64,000 bases of DNA, from positions 333,345 to 397,344 of the forward strand of contig NZ_WUUT01000001.1 of assembly GCF_009831575.1 (NCBI RefSeq), written 5' to 3'. Shown piece after piece: positions 41,023 to 49,076 of this stretch. The DNA comes from Halovenus carboxidivorans. Lineage in GTDB: Archaea; Halobacteriota; Halobacteria; Halobacteriales; Haloarculaceae. The stretch's first letter is position 1; the number at the start of each line of letters is the position of its first letter. The position numbers and the translations under genes are program-made. The notes under the pieces are model-generated. The model ran no database searches and had not been told where the DNA came from. It saw only the letters and a program-made list of their open reading frames with translations.

Positions 41023-43119
41023 ATGGCCCGTGCGGACGACACCGACCTGATCGACAGTTTCGAGGAGTTCTACAGGAGTTACTACCGCAACGAAATCGCC
41101 GAACTCGCACAGAAATACCCCAGCGAGCAGAAATCGCTGTACATCGACTGGCAGGATCTGTACCGCTTCGACTCCGATCTCGCCGACGACCTTCGCAACA
41201 AGCCGGATCAACTCCGCGAATACGCCGAGGAGGCCCTCCGTCTCTACGACCTCCCCGTCGACGTTTCGCTCGGACAGGCGCACGTCCGCGTCCGCAACCT
41301 CCCCGAGACGACCGACATCCGCGGCATCCGCTCCGACCACCGCGGCATGCTCATCTCCGTCCAGGGTATCATCCGGAAGGCGACGGACGTGCGTCCGAAG
41401 ATCACGACCGCCGCCTTCGAGTGTCAGCGCTGCGGGACGCTGACCCGGATTCCCCAGGAAGGCGGCGACTTCCAGGAACCCCACGAGTGCCAGGGCTGTG
41501 AACGGCAGGGGCCGTTCCGGATCAACTACGACCAATCGGAGTTCATCGACGCCCAGAAGCTCCGCGTCCAGGAATCGCCCGAGGGGCTGCGCGGCGGCGA
41601 GACGCCACAGAACATCGACGTGAACATCGAGGACGACATCACCGGCGAGGTCACGCCGGGCGATCACGTCACTGCGACGGGTATCCTCAAACTCGAACAG
41701 CAGGGCAACGACCGCGAGAAATCCGCCATGTTCGACGTTTACATGGAGGGGTTGACCATCGATATCGAGGACGAGCAGTTCGAGGAGATGGAGATCACCG
41801 ACGAGGACAAAAAGGAGATCGTCGAACTCTCGAACCAGGAGAACATCTACGAGGAGATGGTCGGCGCCATCGCGCCCTCTATCTACGGCTACGAGAAGGA
41901 GAAACAGGCGATGATCTTCCAGCTCTTTTCCGGCGTGACGAAGTTCCTGCCCGACGGCTCCCGGACCCGGGGCGACCTGCACATTCTCCTGGTCGGTGAC
42001 CCCGGAACGGGAAAGTCGGCCCTCCTACAGTACATCAAAGACATCGCGCCGCGGTCGGTGTACACCTCCGGGAAAGGCTCGTCGTCGGCGGGACTGACGG
42101 CCGCGGCGGTCCGCGACGACTTCGGCGAGGGCCAGCAGTGGACGCTGGAGGCGGGTGCGCTCGTGCTGGCGGATCAGGGGATTGCGGCCGTCGACGAACT
42201 GGACAAGATGCGTAGCGAGGACCAAAGCGCAATGCACGAAGCATTGGAACAACAAAGCATTTCGGTTAGCAAAGCCGGTATTAATGCTACATTAAAGTCA
42301 AGATGTTCGCTCCTCGGCGCAGCAAACCCAACGTACGGTCGATTCGACGAGTTCGAGCCGATCGGCGAGCAGATCGACCTCGCGCCGCCGCTGATCAGCC
42401 GATTCGACCTGATCTTCACCGTCACCGACCAGCCGGACGAGGAGAAGGACACTGAACTCGCCGAGCACATCCTCCAGACCAACTACGCCGGCGAACTGAA
42501 CACCCACCGGACGGAGACGAGCACCTCCAACTACACCGAGGAGGAGGTCGAACGCGTCACCGAGGACGTCGCGCCGACCATCGACGCGGAGTTCCTCCGG
42601 AAGTACGTCGCCTACGCGCAACGCAACTGCTACCCGACGATGACCGAGGAGGCGAAATCAGCCATTCAGGACTTCTACGTCGAGTTGCGAATGCAGGGGT
42701 CGGACGAAGACGCCCCCGTTCCCGTGACCGCCCGAAAACTGGAGGCGATGGTTCGGTTGGCCGAGGCAAGCGCTCGCGTGCGCCTCTCGGATACTGTCAC
42801 CGAGGAGGACGCACAGCGAGCGATCGACATCGCGCGGTACTCCCTAGAGGATATCGGCCTCGATCCGGAGACCGGCGAACTCGACGCCGACATGATCGAG
42901 ACCGGCACGTCGAAGACCCAGCGCGACCGGATCAAAAACGTCTTGCAGTTGATCGAATCCATCGAGGACGAGTACGACGAGGGCGCGCCGGTCGACGTCG
43001 TGATCGAGCGCGCCGAGGAGGAGGGGATGGACACGAGCAAGGCCGAACACGAGATCGACAAACTCAAACAGAAAGGCGAGGTCTACGAACCACGGAACAA
43101 CCACCTCCGGACGACCTGA
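41023..43119 (+). CDS. mcm: Minichromosome maintenance helicase (MCM)
   Basis: 698 residues from ATG 41023. N-terminal domain with zinc motif CQRCGTLTRI... and CQGCER (residues about 132-165); AAA+ core: Walker A LLVGDPGTGKSALLQ (about 322-336), Walker B VDELDKM (about 389-395), sensor 1 region GAANPTYGRFDEF (about 429-441), arginine finger region, C-terminal wHTH about 615-695. It is the replicative DNA helicase. Start is well placed (ARADDTDLIDSFEEFY); the frame is open upstream but shadowed by the TRAM gene. A 3' gene follows immediately. A low-GC, rare-codon patch lies at 42208-42335. Confidence 0.97.
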   Translation: MARADDTDLIDSFEEFYRSYYRNEIAELAQKYPSEQKSLYIDWQDLYRFDSDLADDLRNKPDQLREYAEEALRLYDLPVDVSLGQAHVRVRNLPETTDIRGIRSDHRGMLISVQGIIRKATDVRPKITTAAFECQRCGTLTRIPQEGGDFQEPHECQGCERQGPFRINYDQSEFIDAQKLRVQESPEGLRGGETPQNIDVNIEDDITGEVTPGDHVTATGILKLEQQGNDREKSAMFDVYMEGLTIDIEDEQFEEMEITDEDKKEIVELSNQENIYEEMVGAIAPSIYGYEKEKQAMIFQLFSGVTKFLPDGSRTRGDLHILLVGDPGTGKSALLQYIKDIAPRSVYTSGKGSSSAGLTAAAVRDDFGEGQQWTLEAGALVLADQGIAAVDELDKMRSEDQSAMHEALEQQSISVSKAGINATLKSRCSLLGAANPTYGRFDEFEPIGEQIDLAPPLISRFDLIFTVTDQPDEEKDTELAEHILQTNYAGELNTHRTETSTSNYTEEEVERVTEDVAPTIDAEFLRKYVAYAQRNCYPTMTEEAKSAIQDFYVELRMQGSDEDAPVPVTARKLEAMVRLAEASARVRLSDTVTEEDAQRAIDIARYSLEDIGLDPETGELDADMIETGTSKTQRDRIKNVLQLIESIEDEYDEGAPVDVVIERAEEEGMDTSKAEHEIDKLKQKGEVYEPRNNHLRTT
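42208..42335 (+). other. Low-GC rare-codon patch within mcm
   Basis: About 128 bases between Walker B and sensor 1, encoding residues about 396-438. Counted GC in 42221-42310 is 38 of 90 (about 42%), against clearly higher values on both sides. Codons unusual for this genome cluster here: CAA, GAA, GCA, TTG, ATT, AAT, ACA, TTA, TCA, AGA. The protein sequence is intact and highly conserved. Intein-linked gene conversion is one hypothesis. Confidence 0.8.
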
Positions 43120-43120
43120 G

Positions 43121-43399
43121 ATGGACCGAATCACCGCACTCCGAACGATCGAAGACGCGCTGACGGCCTACGAGCAGGACGAACTGGCGCTCCCGGAACT
43201 CGAACGGGAGGTGCGGGGGATCCTCCGGACCTACGCCTCGGAGTTCGACGAGGAGACGGCGACCTACCGGGCCAGCGGCGACCCGAGCGCCGACGGGCTG
43301 GTCGTGATCGCGTCGTCCCCGACGGACGCCCGCGAGCGGATCGAGGGGCTGTTGCCCGACCCCGAGACGACCCGGTTCGAGGTCGAGCGCGTCGAGTGA
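43121..43399 (+). CDS. Small haloarchaeal protein downstream of mcm
   Basis: 92 residues, ATG 43121 one base after the mcm stop, hence co-transcribed with it. Soluble, acidic, alpha-beta; helical N-terminus (TALRTIEDALTAYEQDELAL), then VVIASSPTDARERIEGLLPD. Conserved next to mcm in haloarchaea to my memory, but no function is known. Confidence 0.72.
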   Translation: MDRITALRTIEDALTAYEQDELALPELEREVRGILRTYASEFDEETATYRASGDPSADGLVVIASSPTDARERIEGLLPDPETTRFEVERVE

Positions 43400-43441
43400 G
43401 CCCGCGGTAGCTTTTTATCCCAACCCGCGACCAGAGTCCCC

Positions 43442-44095
43442 ATGCACGCCTTTCGGGACATCGAGGCCGCGGCGTACTGCCCACGGAAACTCTACTACCG
43501 CAAGCGCGATCCGGACGAGGAGGTTCCGGAGATTGTCGGTCAGCGCCGCCAACTCGCCTTCGAGTACGGCACCCTGCTCGACGACGAGACGGCCCTGCGG
43601 CAGGCCCCGATCGAGGTGACGCCGACGCAGTTTCGCTCCACCCTCGGCTGTGCCCGGGCGCGGCTGGATCGGTGGGCGGAGCTTCTCGACCCCGCCGACC
43701 GCGAGGCCTTTCTCAGCGGCCGGGAGTGTCGCGGTATCGTCCACAAACGCCTGACTGACCCGCCCTCGCTGTCGCTCGTCTTTGCCGGCAAGCCGCCCGA
43801 AAACGGTATCTGGCGGCCACAGAGCGCGCGACTCGTCGCCGGAGCGAAGGCGCTGTCGTGGGAGGAAGAGACGGCCGTCGAGTCGGCGTACGCCGAGTAT
43901 CCGGCCTACGGCGTGATCCGGAAGGTGGACATCGACGCCCGGCGGACCGCGGCGTATCGAGAGGCGGTCCGGATCGCCGACTCGGTAGACGGCCCGCCGG
44001 CCCGCATCGGAAACGACGCGAAGTGCGAGTCCTGCGAGTACCGGGGCGAGTGCGGAGCGAAGACCCGCTCGCTGCGGAGCCTCCTCAGGAACTAG
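43442..44095 (+). CDS. Solo Cas4-like/RecB-type nuclease
   Basis: 217 residues with the Cas4/DUF83 layout: N-terminal FRDIEAAAYCPRKLYYRKR containing the first Cys, and a C-terminal three-Cys cluster KCESCEYRGECG (about residues 198-209), giving the four Cys for an Fe-S cluster. The central PD-(D/E)xK core is weakly visible (YGVIRKVDIDARR). No CRISPR repeats or other cas genes are in the window, so it is probably a stand-alone repair or DNA-processing exonuclease. Leaderless: CTTTTTATC (43410-43418) is about 27 bases upstream. Its stop overlaps the convergent Sua5 gene by 4 bases. Confidence 0.78.
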   Translation: MHAFRDIEAAAYCPRKLYYRKRDPDEEVPEIVGQRRQLAFEYGTLLDDETALRQAPIEVTPTQFRSTLGCARARLDRWAELLDPADREAFLSGRECRGIVHKRLTDPPSLSLVFAGKPPENGIWRPQSARLVAGAKALSWEEETAVESAYAEYPAYGVIRKVDIDARRTAAYREAVRIADSVDGPPARIGNDAKCESCEYRGECGAKTRSLRSLLRN

Positions 44096-44679
44096 TGTTC
44101 GGAGAGCCACCGCTCGACGGCGTCGGCTTCCTCGCCGCGGCGGTGTATCTCGCCGGCCTCGACGTCGACGACGGTCGATCCGCCGCCCGGTGTCGTGCCG
44201 CCGTCGAGGACGACTGCCGCGCGTTCGCGGACGCGCTCGCCGAGATTCGACGGTGCTCTGACGCTTCCGGTTCCGCTCACGTTCGCGCTGGTCGCGGTCA
44301 GCGGCCCCGTCTGTCCGAGGAGTTCGAGCACGCCCTCGTGATCCGGAACGCGGATTCCGACGCGGTCCCGGCCCGCCGTGAGTACGTCGGGAACGTCGCC
44401 GGTCCGTTCGAGGACGACGGTGACCGGACCCGGGAGAAACGCCTGCATGAACGCCCGCTCGCGCCCGGTCGGGACGGTGTACTTCTCGGCAGTCTCGACG
44501 TCCGGCACGGCCATCGAGACGGGCTTGGAGCGGTCCCGGTCTTTCGCCTCGAAGACGCCCTCGACCGCGTCGCTGTCGAGGGCGTCCGCGCCGAGGCCGT
44601 AGACGGTCTCCGTCGGGTAGACGATGAGGTCGCCGTCTCTCACCGCCGCTGCCGCGCGCTCGATCTCGTCGCCGTCCAT
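44092..44679 (-). CDS. L-threonylcarbamoyladenylate synthase (Sua5/YrdC family)
   Basis: 195 residues. Makes threonylcarbamoyl-AMP for the t6A modification of ANN-decoding tRNAs. Hallmarks: IVYPTETVYGLGADA (substrate/ATP pocket), KDRDRSKPVSM, PGPVTVVLERTG, GIRVPDHEGVLELL and LTATSANVSGTGS. Only the YrdC domain is present (no Sua5 C-terminal domain). One base separates it from the preceding redoxin stop, so they form an operon. Gene symbol left open because both sua5 and tsaC names are used. Confidence 0.93.
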   Translation of the reverse strand: MDGDEIERAAAAVRDGDLIVYPTETVYGLGADALDSDAVEGVFEAKDRDRSKPVSMAVPDVETAEKYTVPTGRERAFMQAFLPGPVTVVLERTGDVPDVLTAGRDRVGIRVPDHEGVLELLGQTGPLTATSANVSGTGSVRAPSNLGERVRERAAVVLDGGTTPGGGSTVVDVEAGEIHRRGEEADAVERWLSEH

Positions 44680-44680
44680 G

Positions 44681-45202
44681 CTACAGGGCGTCGACGGCGG
44701 CTTCGAGTTCGTCGTAGTCGGGGAACGCGGGGTGTTCCTCCGCCGCCCAGGCGTACTGGACGGTCTGGTCCTCGTCGATGACGAAAGTCGCCGGCCGCGG
44801 CTCGGAGATCCCGGTCATCCCGTCGAGGTCGTTGACGATCCCGTACCGCTCGGCGACCTCGTTCGACGGATCGGAGAACAGCCGGAATCCCGTGTCCTCG
44901 ATCTCTCGTTCCTCCAGCAGGGTCTTGTGCTCGTAGGGGGTCGAGATCGAGAGGCCGACGACCGACACGTCGCGGTCCGCGAAGCCGCGGTCGCGGATCT
45001 CGTTCCAGATGTACGTCGCGGGGAAGGCCCCGTCCATCGGGTGGAAGATGAGCACGACCGGTCCCTCCTCGGTCAACCCCGACAGCGAGGTGTCCTCCCA
45101 GTACTCGTCGTTGACCAGCGGGCGCTCGAAGTCCGGCGCGCGCTCGCCTTCGGTCGGGTGATCCGGCTCTTCGAGTTCGACGACGTCGAAATCCAGCTCC
45201 AT
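44681..45202 (-). CDS. Redoxin-fold protein without cysteines
   Basis: 173 residues with peroxiredoxin-like order: APDFERPLVND, VVLIFHPMDGAFPATY in the place of the usual FYPxxxxxxC, VVGLSISTPYEHK, FRLFSDPSNEVAERYGI and ATFVIDEDQTVQYAWAA. No Cys occurs anywhere, so peroxidase activity through a peroxidatic Cys is excluded. Possibly a regulatory, chaperone or degenerate member. Downstream of the glutaredoxin gene with one base between, upstream of Sua5. Confidence 0.83.
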   Translation of the reverse strand: MELDFDVVELEEPDHPTEGERAPDFERPLVNDEYWEDTSLSGLTEEGPVVLIFHPMDGAFPATYIWNEIRDRGFADRDVSVVGLSISTPYEHKTLLEEREIEDTGFRLFSDPSNEVAERYGIVNDLDGMTGISEPRPATFVIDEDQTVQYAWAAEEHPAFPDYDELEAAVDAL

Positions 45203-45203
45203 G

Positions 45204-45500
45204 TTATACCCCCTCTGCTGACTCGGCGGCCGCTGTCGACTGTGCTGTCTGATCGCCGTAGGTCTTGTCCAGATACTCTACGATGTTCGCGCTCTCGGCG
45301 GTGGTGAGTCCGGTGTTCTCGTCGACGATGACCGGGACCGTCCGAACGCCGCTTTCGCGTTTGACCACGTCGCGGTCGGAGTGCATCGGCTCGACGAACC
45401 GGGAGTCGTAGTCGAGGCCGTACTCGTTGAGTTTGCGGACGACTCGTTCGCAGAACGGACACGCCTGCAGTCGGTACAGCGTGATCTGTGAATCTGTCAT
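45204..45500 (-). CDS. Glutaredoxin / GST N-terminal thioredoxin-fold protein
   Basis: 98 residues. LYRLQACPFCERVVRKL carries the CPFC active site of glutaredoxin-like or GST-N-terminal domain proteins; cis-proline in GVRTVPVIVDEN; helical end TAESANIVEYLDKTY. A dithiol oxidoreductase role is plausible, with gamma-glutamylcysteine as the likely haloarchaeal thiol (general knowledge). First gene of the minus-strand set 45500-44092, divergent from the CNNM gene. Confidence 0.9.
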   Translation of the reverse strand: MTDSQITLYRLQACPFCERVVRKLNEYGLDYDSRFVEPMHSDRDVVKRESGVRTVPVIVDENTGLTTAESANIVEYLDKTYGDQTAQSTAAAESAEGV

Positions 45501-45596
45501 AGATGTGGGTAGGGGCGAGAGCGGTGTAAGCGTTTGCCTCGACGCCGGGGGAAGTACAAAAACGCTTAATCCGGGAGGGAGTGAAATTGGGGCGTG

Positions 45597-46967
45597 ATGT
45601 TTGGTCTCGTCGGCGACACGCGTCAGGCCACGGCTCTCACCATCGAGATTGTCGGGGTCCCGATCTCACCGGAAGCGTTTGCTCTGGTAGGTGCAATCGC
45701 AATCGTCGTCCTGCTCGGGCTGTCGGCGTTTTTCTCCTCCTCGGAAATCGCGCTGTTCTCGCTGCCGAACCACCGGGTCGACCGGATCGCCGAAGAGGGC
45801 CATCCCGGCGCGAGGACTCTCCAGCGACTCAAATCCGATCCCCACCGACTGCTCGTGACGATCCTCGTCGGAAACAATCTCGTCAACGTCGCGATGTCCT
45901 CCATCGCGACCGGTCTGCTCGCGTTTTATATCGGCAACCAGGGGGTCGCCGTCGCGGTCGCGACGCTCGGCATCACGGCGCTCGTGTTGCTGTTCGGGGA
46001 GAGTGCGCCCAAATCCTACGCCGTCGACCACACCGAGTCGTGGTCGCTACGCGTCGCTCGGCCGATCCGCTTTGCCGAGATTATCCTGATGCCGCTGGTC
46101 TGGCTGTTCGATCACCTCACCCGGATCGTCAACAAGGTCACCGGCGGCCGCGGTGCCATCGAGGAGACGTATATCACCCGCCAGGAGATCAGGGATATCA
46201 TCGAGACCGGCGAGCGCGAGGGCGTCCTCGAGGAGGACGAGCGGGAGATGATCCAGCGCACCCTCCGCTTCAACCGGACGATCGCCAAGGAGGTGATGAC
46301 CCCGCGGCTGGATATGACCGCGGTCTCGAAGGACAGCTCTATCGACGAGGCAATCGAGACCTGCGTCCAGAGCGGACACAACCGCCTGCCGGTCTACGAC
46401 GGCGAACTCGACAACGTCATCGGAATCGTCGAGGTGACCGACATGGTTCGGGACCGCCACTACAGCGCCGACGGGGATGTCGACCTGGAGGATCTGATCG
46501 AGCCGACGCTTCACGTCCCCGAGTCGAAAAACGTCGACGCGCTGCTGACCGAGATGCGCGAAAAGCGGCTGAACATGGTGATCGTCATCGACGAGTTCGG
46601 GACCACCGAGGGGCTGGTGACGATGGAGGACCTCGTCGAGGAGATCGTCGGCGAGATTCTCGAAGGCGGCGAGACCGAACCCATCGAGTTCGAGTCCGAC
46701 GACGCGGCTATCGTCAAAGGCGAGGTCAACATCGACGAGGTCAACGAGGCTCTCGGCGTCGAACTGCCGGAGGGCGAGGAGTTCGAGACCATCGCCGGGT
46801 TCATCTTCAACCGGGCCGGTCGCCTCGTCGAGCAGGGCGAACAGATCCAGTACGACGGGCTGGACATCCGGGTCGAACAGGTCGAGAACACCCGGATCAT
46901 GCGCGCCCGGATCGCCGGCCTCGAAGCCTACCAGGCCGACCGCGCGGAGGTCGAAGAGACCGAGTAG
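45597..46967 (+). CDS. CNNM/CorC (HlyC/CorC) family membrane protein with CBS pair
   Basis: 456 residues from ATG 45597 (GTG 45594 would add one residue). N-terminal CNNM domain with three to four helices (LVGAIAIVVLLGLSAFFSSSEIALF; SSSEIALFSLPNHRV is diagnostic), CBS pair about 205-330 (VMTPRLDMTAVSKD, LTEMREKRLNMVIVIDEFG with TTEGLVTMEDLVEEIVGEI), and C-terminal CorC_HlyC transporter-associated domain about 355-440. Putative Mg2+/Co2+ efflux in the cytoplasmic membrane. TATA-like CTTAAT (45565-45570) suits a leaderless start. Confidence 0.93.
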   Translation: MFGLVGDTRQATALTIEIVGVPISPEAFALVGAIAIVVLLGLSAFFSSSEIALFSLPNHRVDRIAEEGHPGARTLQRLKSDPHRLLVTILVGNNLVNVAMSSIATGLLAFYIGNQGVAVAVATLGITALVLLFGESAPKSYAVDHTESWSLRVARPIRFAEIILMPLVWLFDHLTRIVNKVTGGRGAIEETYITRQEIRDIIETGEREGVLEEDEREMIQRTLRFNRTIAKEVMTPRLDMTAVSKDSSIDEAIETCVQSGHNRLPVYDGELDNVIGIVEVTDMVRDRHYSADGDVDLEDLIEPTLHVPESKNVDALLTEMREKRLNMVIVIDEFGTTEGLVTMEDLVEEIVGEILEGGETEPIEFESDDAAIVKGEVNIDEVNEALGVELPEGEEFETIAGFIFNRAGRLVEQGEQIQYDGLDIRVEQVENTRIMRARIAGLEAYQADRAEVEETE

Positions 46968-46968
46968 C

Positions 46969-48156
46969 TCACAGCACTCTCGTGACGAGCGTGAAGAGCC
47001 CGAAACTGAGCACGAAGGCACCGACGAGCGACCCCGCCCACGCCAACACCGTGTAAGCCATCTTGCCGCCGCTGATCTCGCCGCCGTCCTCGCCGCTCGC
47101 CGCGTAGCCGCTGCCGAGAATTGCCGAGACGATAATCTCGTTGAAGGAGACCGGAATTCCGAAAAAGACCGCCGTCTGCGCAATCGCGAAGGAGGGGATC
47201 AGCGCCGCGATCGACCGGTTCGGCCCCAGCGCCGAGTAGTCCTGTGAGATCGCCTTGATCATCCGCGGCGCGCCGGTCCAGGAGCCGATCAACAGCCCGA
47301 ACCCGCCGAAGACCAGAACGAGGACGATCGGCACCTGAAAGTCACCGAGCAGCGGGATCAGCGGGCCGAGCGCGAGGCCGACCTGGCTGCCGCCGGCCGA
47401 GAAGGCGACGAGTCCGCCCAGCGCGAGCAGAAACCGCCGCTGTGCGCTCGCGGCGTCGGCGACCGTCTGCCGCCAGAGAACCAGCGCGACGGCCGCGGCG
47501 AGCGCGAGCGAGACCCCGGCGTAGGTCACGAGACCGCCGCCGAGAGCCTCGACCGACGCGCTCGCGAGCGAGCCCTGCTGTTCGCCCGGGGCGAAGAAGA
47601 CGAACTGTACGTTGGCCAAAATCAGTCCGATCACGCCGCCCAGAAGCGGCACCGTCCGCCGGGACGGGATGCTCTCGGCTCGGAGCAGTCGCGCGATTGC
47701 GTACGCCAGCCCGCCGCCGACGAAGGGCGTCAGAACCCACAGCGTCGCGATCTCGCGGTATTTCGCCCACGCCGGATCGCCGCCCATCGCCAGTCCGACC
47801 CCGACCACTGCGCCGGTGACGGTGAAGGCGGTCGCGATGGGATAGCCGGTGAAGATGCCGATTGCGACGAGAACGGCGGCGATCATCAACGCGAGGATCG
47901 CGGCGGTCGCGGACAGTTGCGTCCCGATCACCAGTTCCTCGCCGACCGCCGAAGTGACGTTCGCGCCCTGTAACACCGCGCCGAGAAAGCCGAGAATCCC
48001 GACCAGAAAGCCCGCGCGCATGATCGAAATCGCGTTGGCCCCCACGGCGGGAGCGAACGGTGTCGAACCGGAGGAGCCAGCCCCGATTGCCCACGCCATG
48101 AAAAGACTGGCGAGGCCAGCGACCAGAAGCGTCGCGACGAGCGTCGCAGTGACCAT
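46969..48156 (-). CDS. Inorganic phosphate permease (PiT family)
   Basis: 395 residues, around 10-12 transmembrane helices. Inverted-repeat PiT motifs: GANAISIMRAGFLVGILGFLGA (N-terminal) and FGIPVSFNEIIVSAILGSGYA (C-terminal), with GTQLSATAAILALMIAAV and IATAFTVTGAVVGVGLAMGG. Low-affinity Pi uptake in the cytoplasmic membrane, driven by H+ or Na+. It ends one base after the convergent CNNM stop. No Pho-type regulator is near. Confidence 0.93.
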   Translation of the reverse strand: MVTATLVATLLVAGLASLFMAWAIGAGSSGSTPFAPAVGANAISIMRAGFLVGILGFLGAVLQGANVTSAVGEELVIGTQLSATAAILALMIAAVLVAIGIFTGYPIATAFTVTGAVVGVGLAMGGDPAWAKYREIATLWVLTPFVGGGLAYAIARLLRAESIPSRRTVPLLGGVIGLILANVQFVFFAPGEQQGSLASASVEALGGGLVTYAGVSLALAAAVALVLWRQTVADAASAQRRFLLALGGLVAFSAGGSQVGLALGPLIPLLGDFQVPIVLVLVFGGFGLLIGSWTGAPRMIKAISQDYSALGPNRSIAALIPSFAIAQTAVFFGIPVSFNEIIVSAILGSGYAASGEDGGEISGGKMAYTVLAWAGSLVGAFVLSFGLFTLVTRVL

Positions 48157-48214
48157 CTGGACGTTCGGTACACGACGGACCCGTATGAGACTGCCGATTG
48201 CGCCGGGCGGCGGC

Positions 48215-48412
48215 TCAGTCCCCGACCACTTGCCGAAGATAGAAACTGAGAATTCCGAACACCAGCCCGCCGACGGCTCCGGGGACGAGACCGTCGACGA
48301 TACTCTCGCCGCGCACCACCGACGCGACAGTCCAGATTGCGACCCAGATGAGGACGCTCGCGGCGACGTACCCTGGCAGATTCCCGATCAGGCGCTCGAA
48401 TTGGTCGGCCAT
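48215..48412 (-). CDS. Small two-helix membrane protein
   Basis: 65 residues. Hydrophobic helices at about residues 13-33 (GYVAASVLIWVAIWTVASVV) and 40-60 (GLVPGAVGGLVFGILSFYL). Family not recognised. It precedes the PiT permease on the same strand, 58 bases upstream, so it may be co-transcribed. Confidence 0.65.
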   Translation of the reverse strand: MADQFERLIGNLPGYVAASVLIWVAIWTVASVVRGESIVDGLVPGAVGGLVFGILSFYLRQVVGD

Positions 48413-48517
48413 ATCTGTGTAGACGACTCTCCGTGTGCTAAAGTTACGGCAGCGTTTCGTATCGAGAGACCCTGGCTGTCACACAATTTTGATGGCCGTC
48501 GGCCCGAACTGACAGGT

Positions 48518-49030
48518 ATGTACGCGGTCGTCGGCTGTGGGGAGTGTCAGATGCTGTGGATCGTCGAGGGACGACCCGAGCGAAGCGAGTGTCCCCGGTG
48601 TGGGACGACACGTAAACACGAGCGCCGCCGGGAGTTCGTCACCACCGACGACGAGGACCACGCCAGGGAGGTCCGGTCCTCGATGCTCGCCGCCCGGCAG
48701 GACCAGAGCGACGCCTTCGCCGAACTGGACTCGTTTGCCGAACTCGACGAGCAGGTCGAGCGCGCCGGTATCGACGACGAGACCTATCTCGCGGAGTCGG
48801 GGATCGATCCCGACGCGGTCGCCGAGGCGGGCCGCGACGAGTCGACGACACAGAGCCGCGAGGAAGTCGTCCGGGAGGCGATCCGCGAACAGGACCGGCC
48901 CGGCGAGGCGGAGGTTCGCAGTTACGCCAGCGAACGCGGCGTTCCGGAGGAGTACACCGAGCGCGCGCTCGAAAAGCTTCTGCGAAGCGGCGAGGTCAGC
49001 GAGAGCGGCGGCGGCTACCGACTGCTGTGA
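48518..49030 (+). CDS. DUF5817-like protein: zinc ribbon plus winged helix
   Basis: 170 residues from ATG 48518 (MYAVVGCGECQMLWIVEGR). Zinc ribbon with CGEC and CPRC (residues about 7-28), a middle acidic helix region about 45-120, and a C-terminal wHTH-like stretch about 120-170 (VVREAIREQDRPGEAEVRSYASERGVP). Such two-domain proteins occur widely in haloarchaea; likely nucleic acid related. Upstream frame extension is antisense to the PiT gene and rejected. Confidence 0.8.
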   Translation: MYAVVGCGECQMLWIVEGRPERSECPRCGTTRKHERRREFVTTDDEDHAREVRSSMLAARQDQSDAFAELDSFAELDEQVERAGIDDETYLAESGIDPDAVAEAGRDESTTQSREEVVREAIREQDRPGEAEVRSYASERGVPEEYTERALEKLLRSGEVSESGGGYRLL

Positions 49031-49076
49031 GTCCCGGGAGCGGTGGATATTTTTTCGTCGGGGGTGAGATGCAGAC

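Noticed and set aside
43442-44095. Possible CRISPR-Cas locus around the Cas4-like gene
   Set aside because: No direct-repeat array, no Cas1/Cas2 or effector genes in the window; the neighbours are mcm and Sua5.
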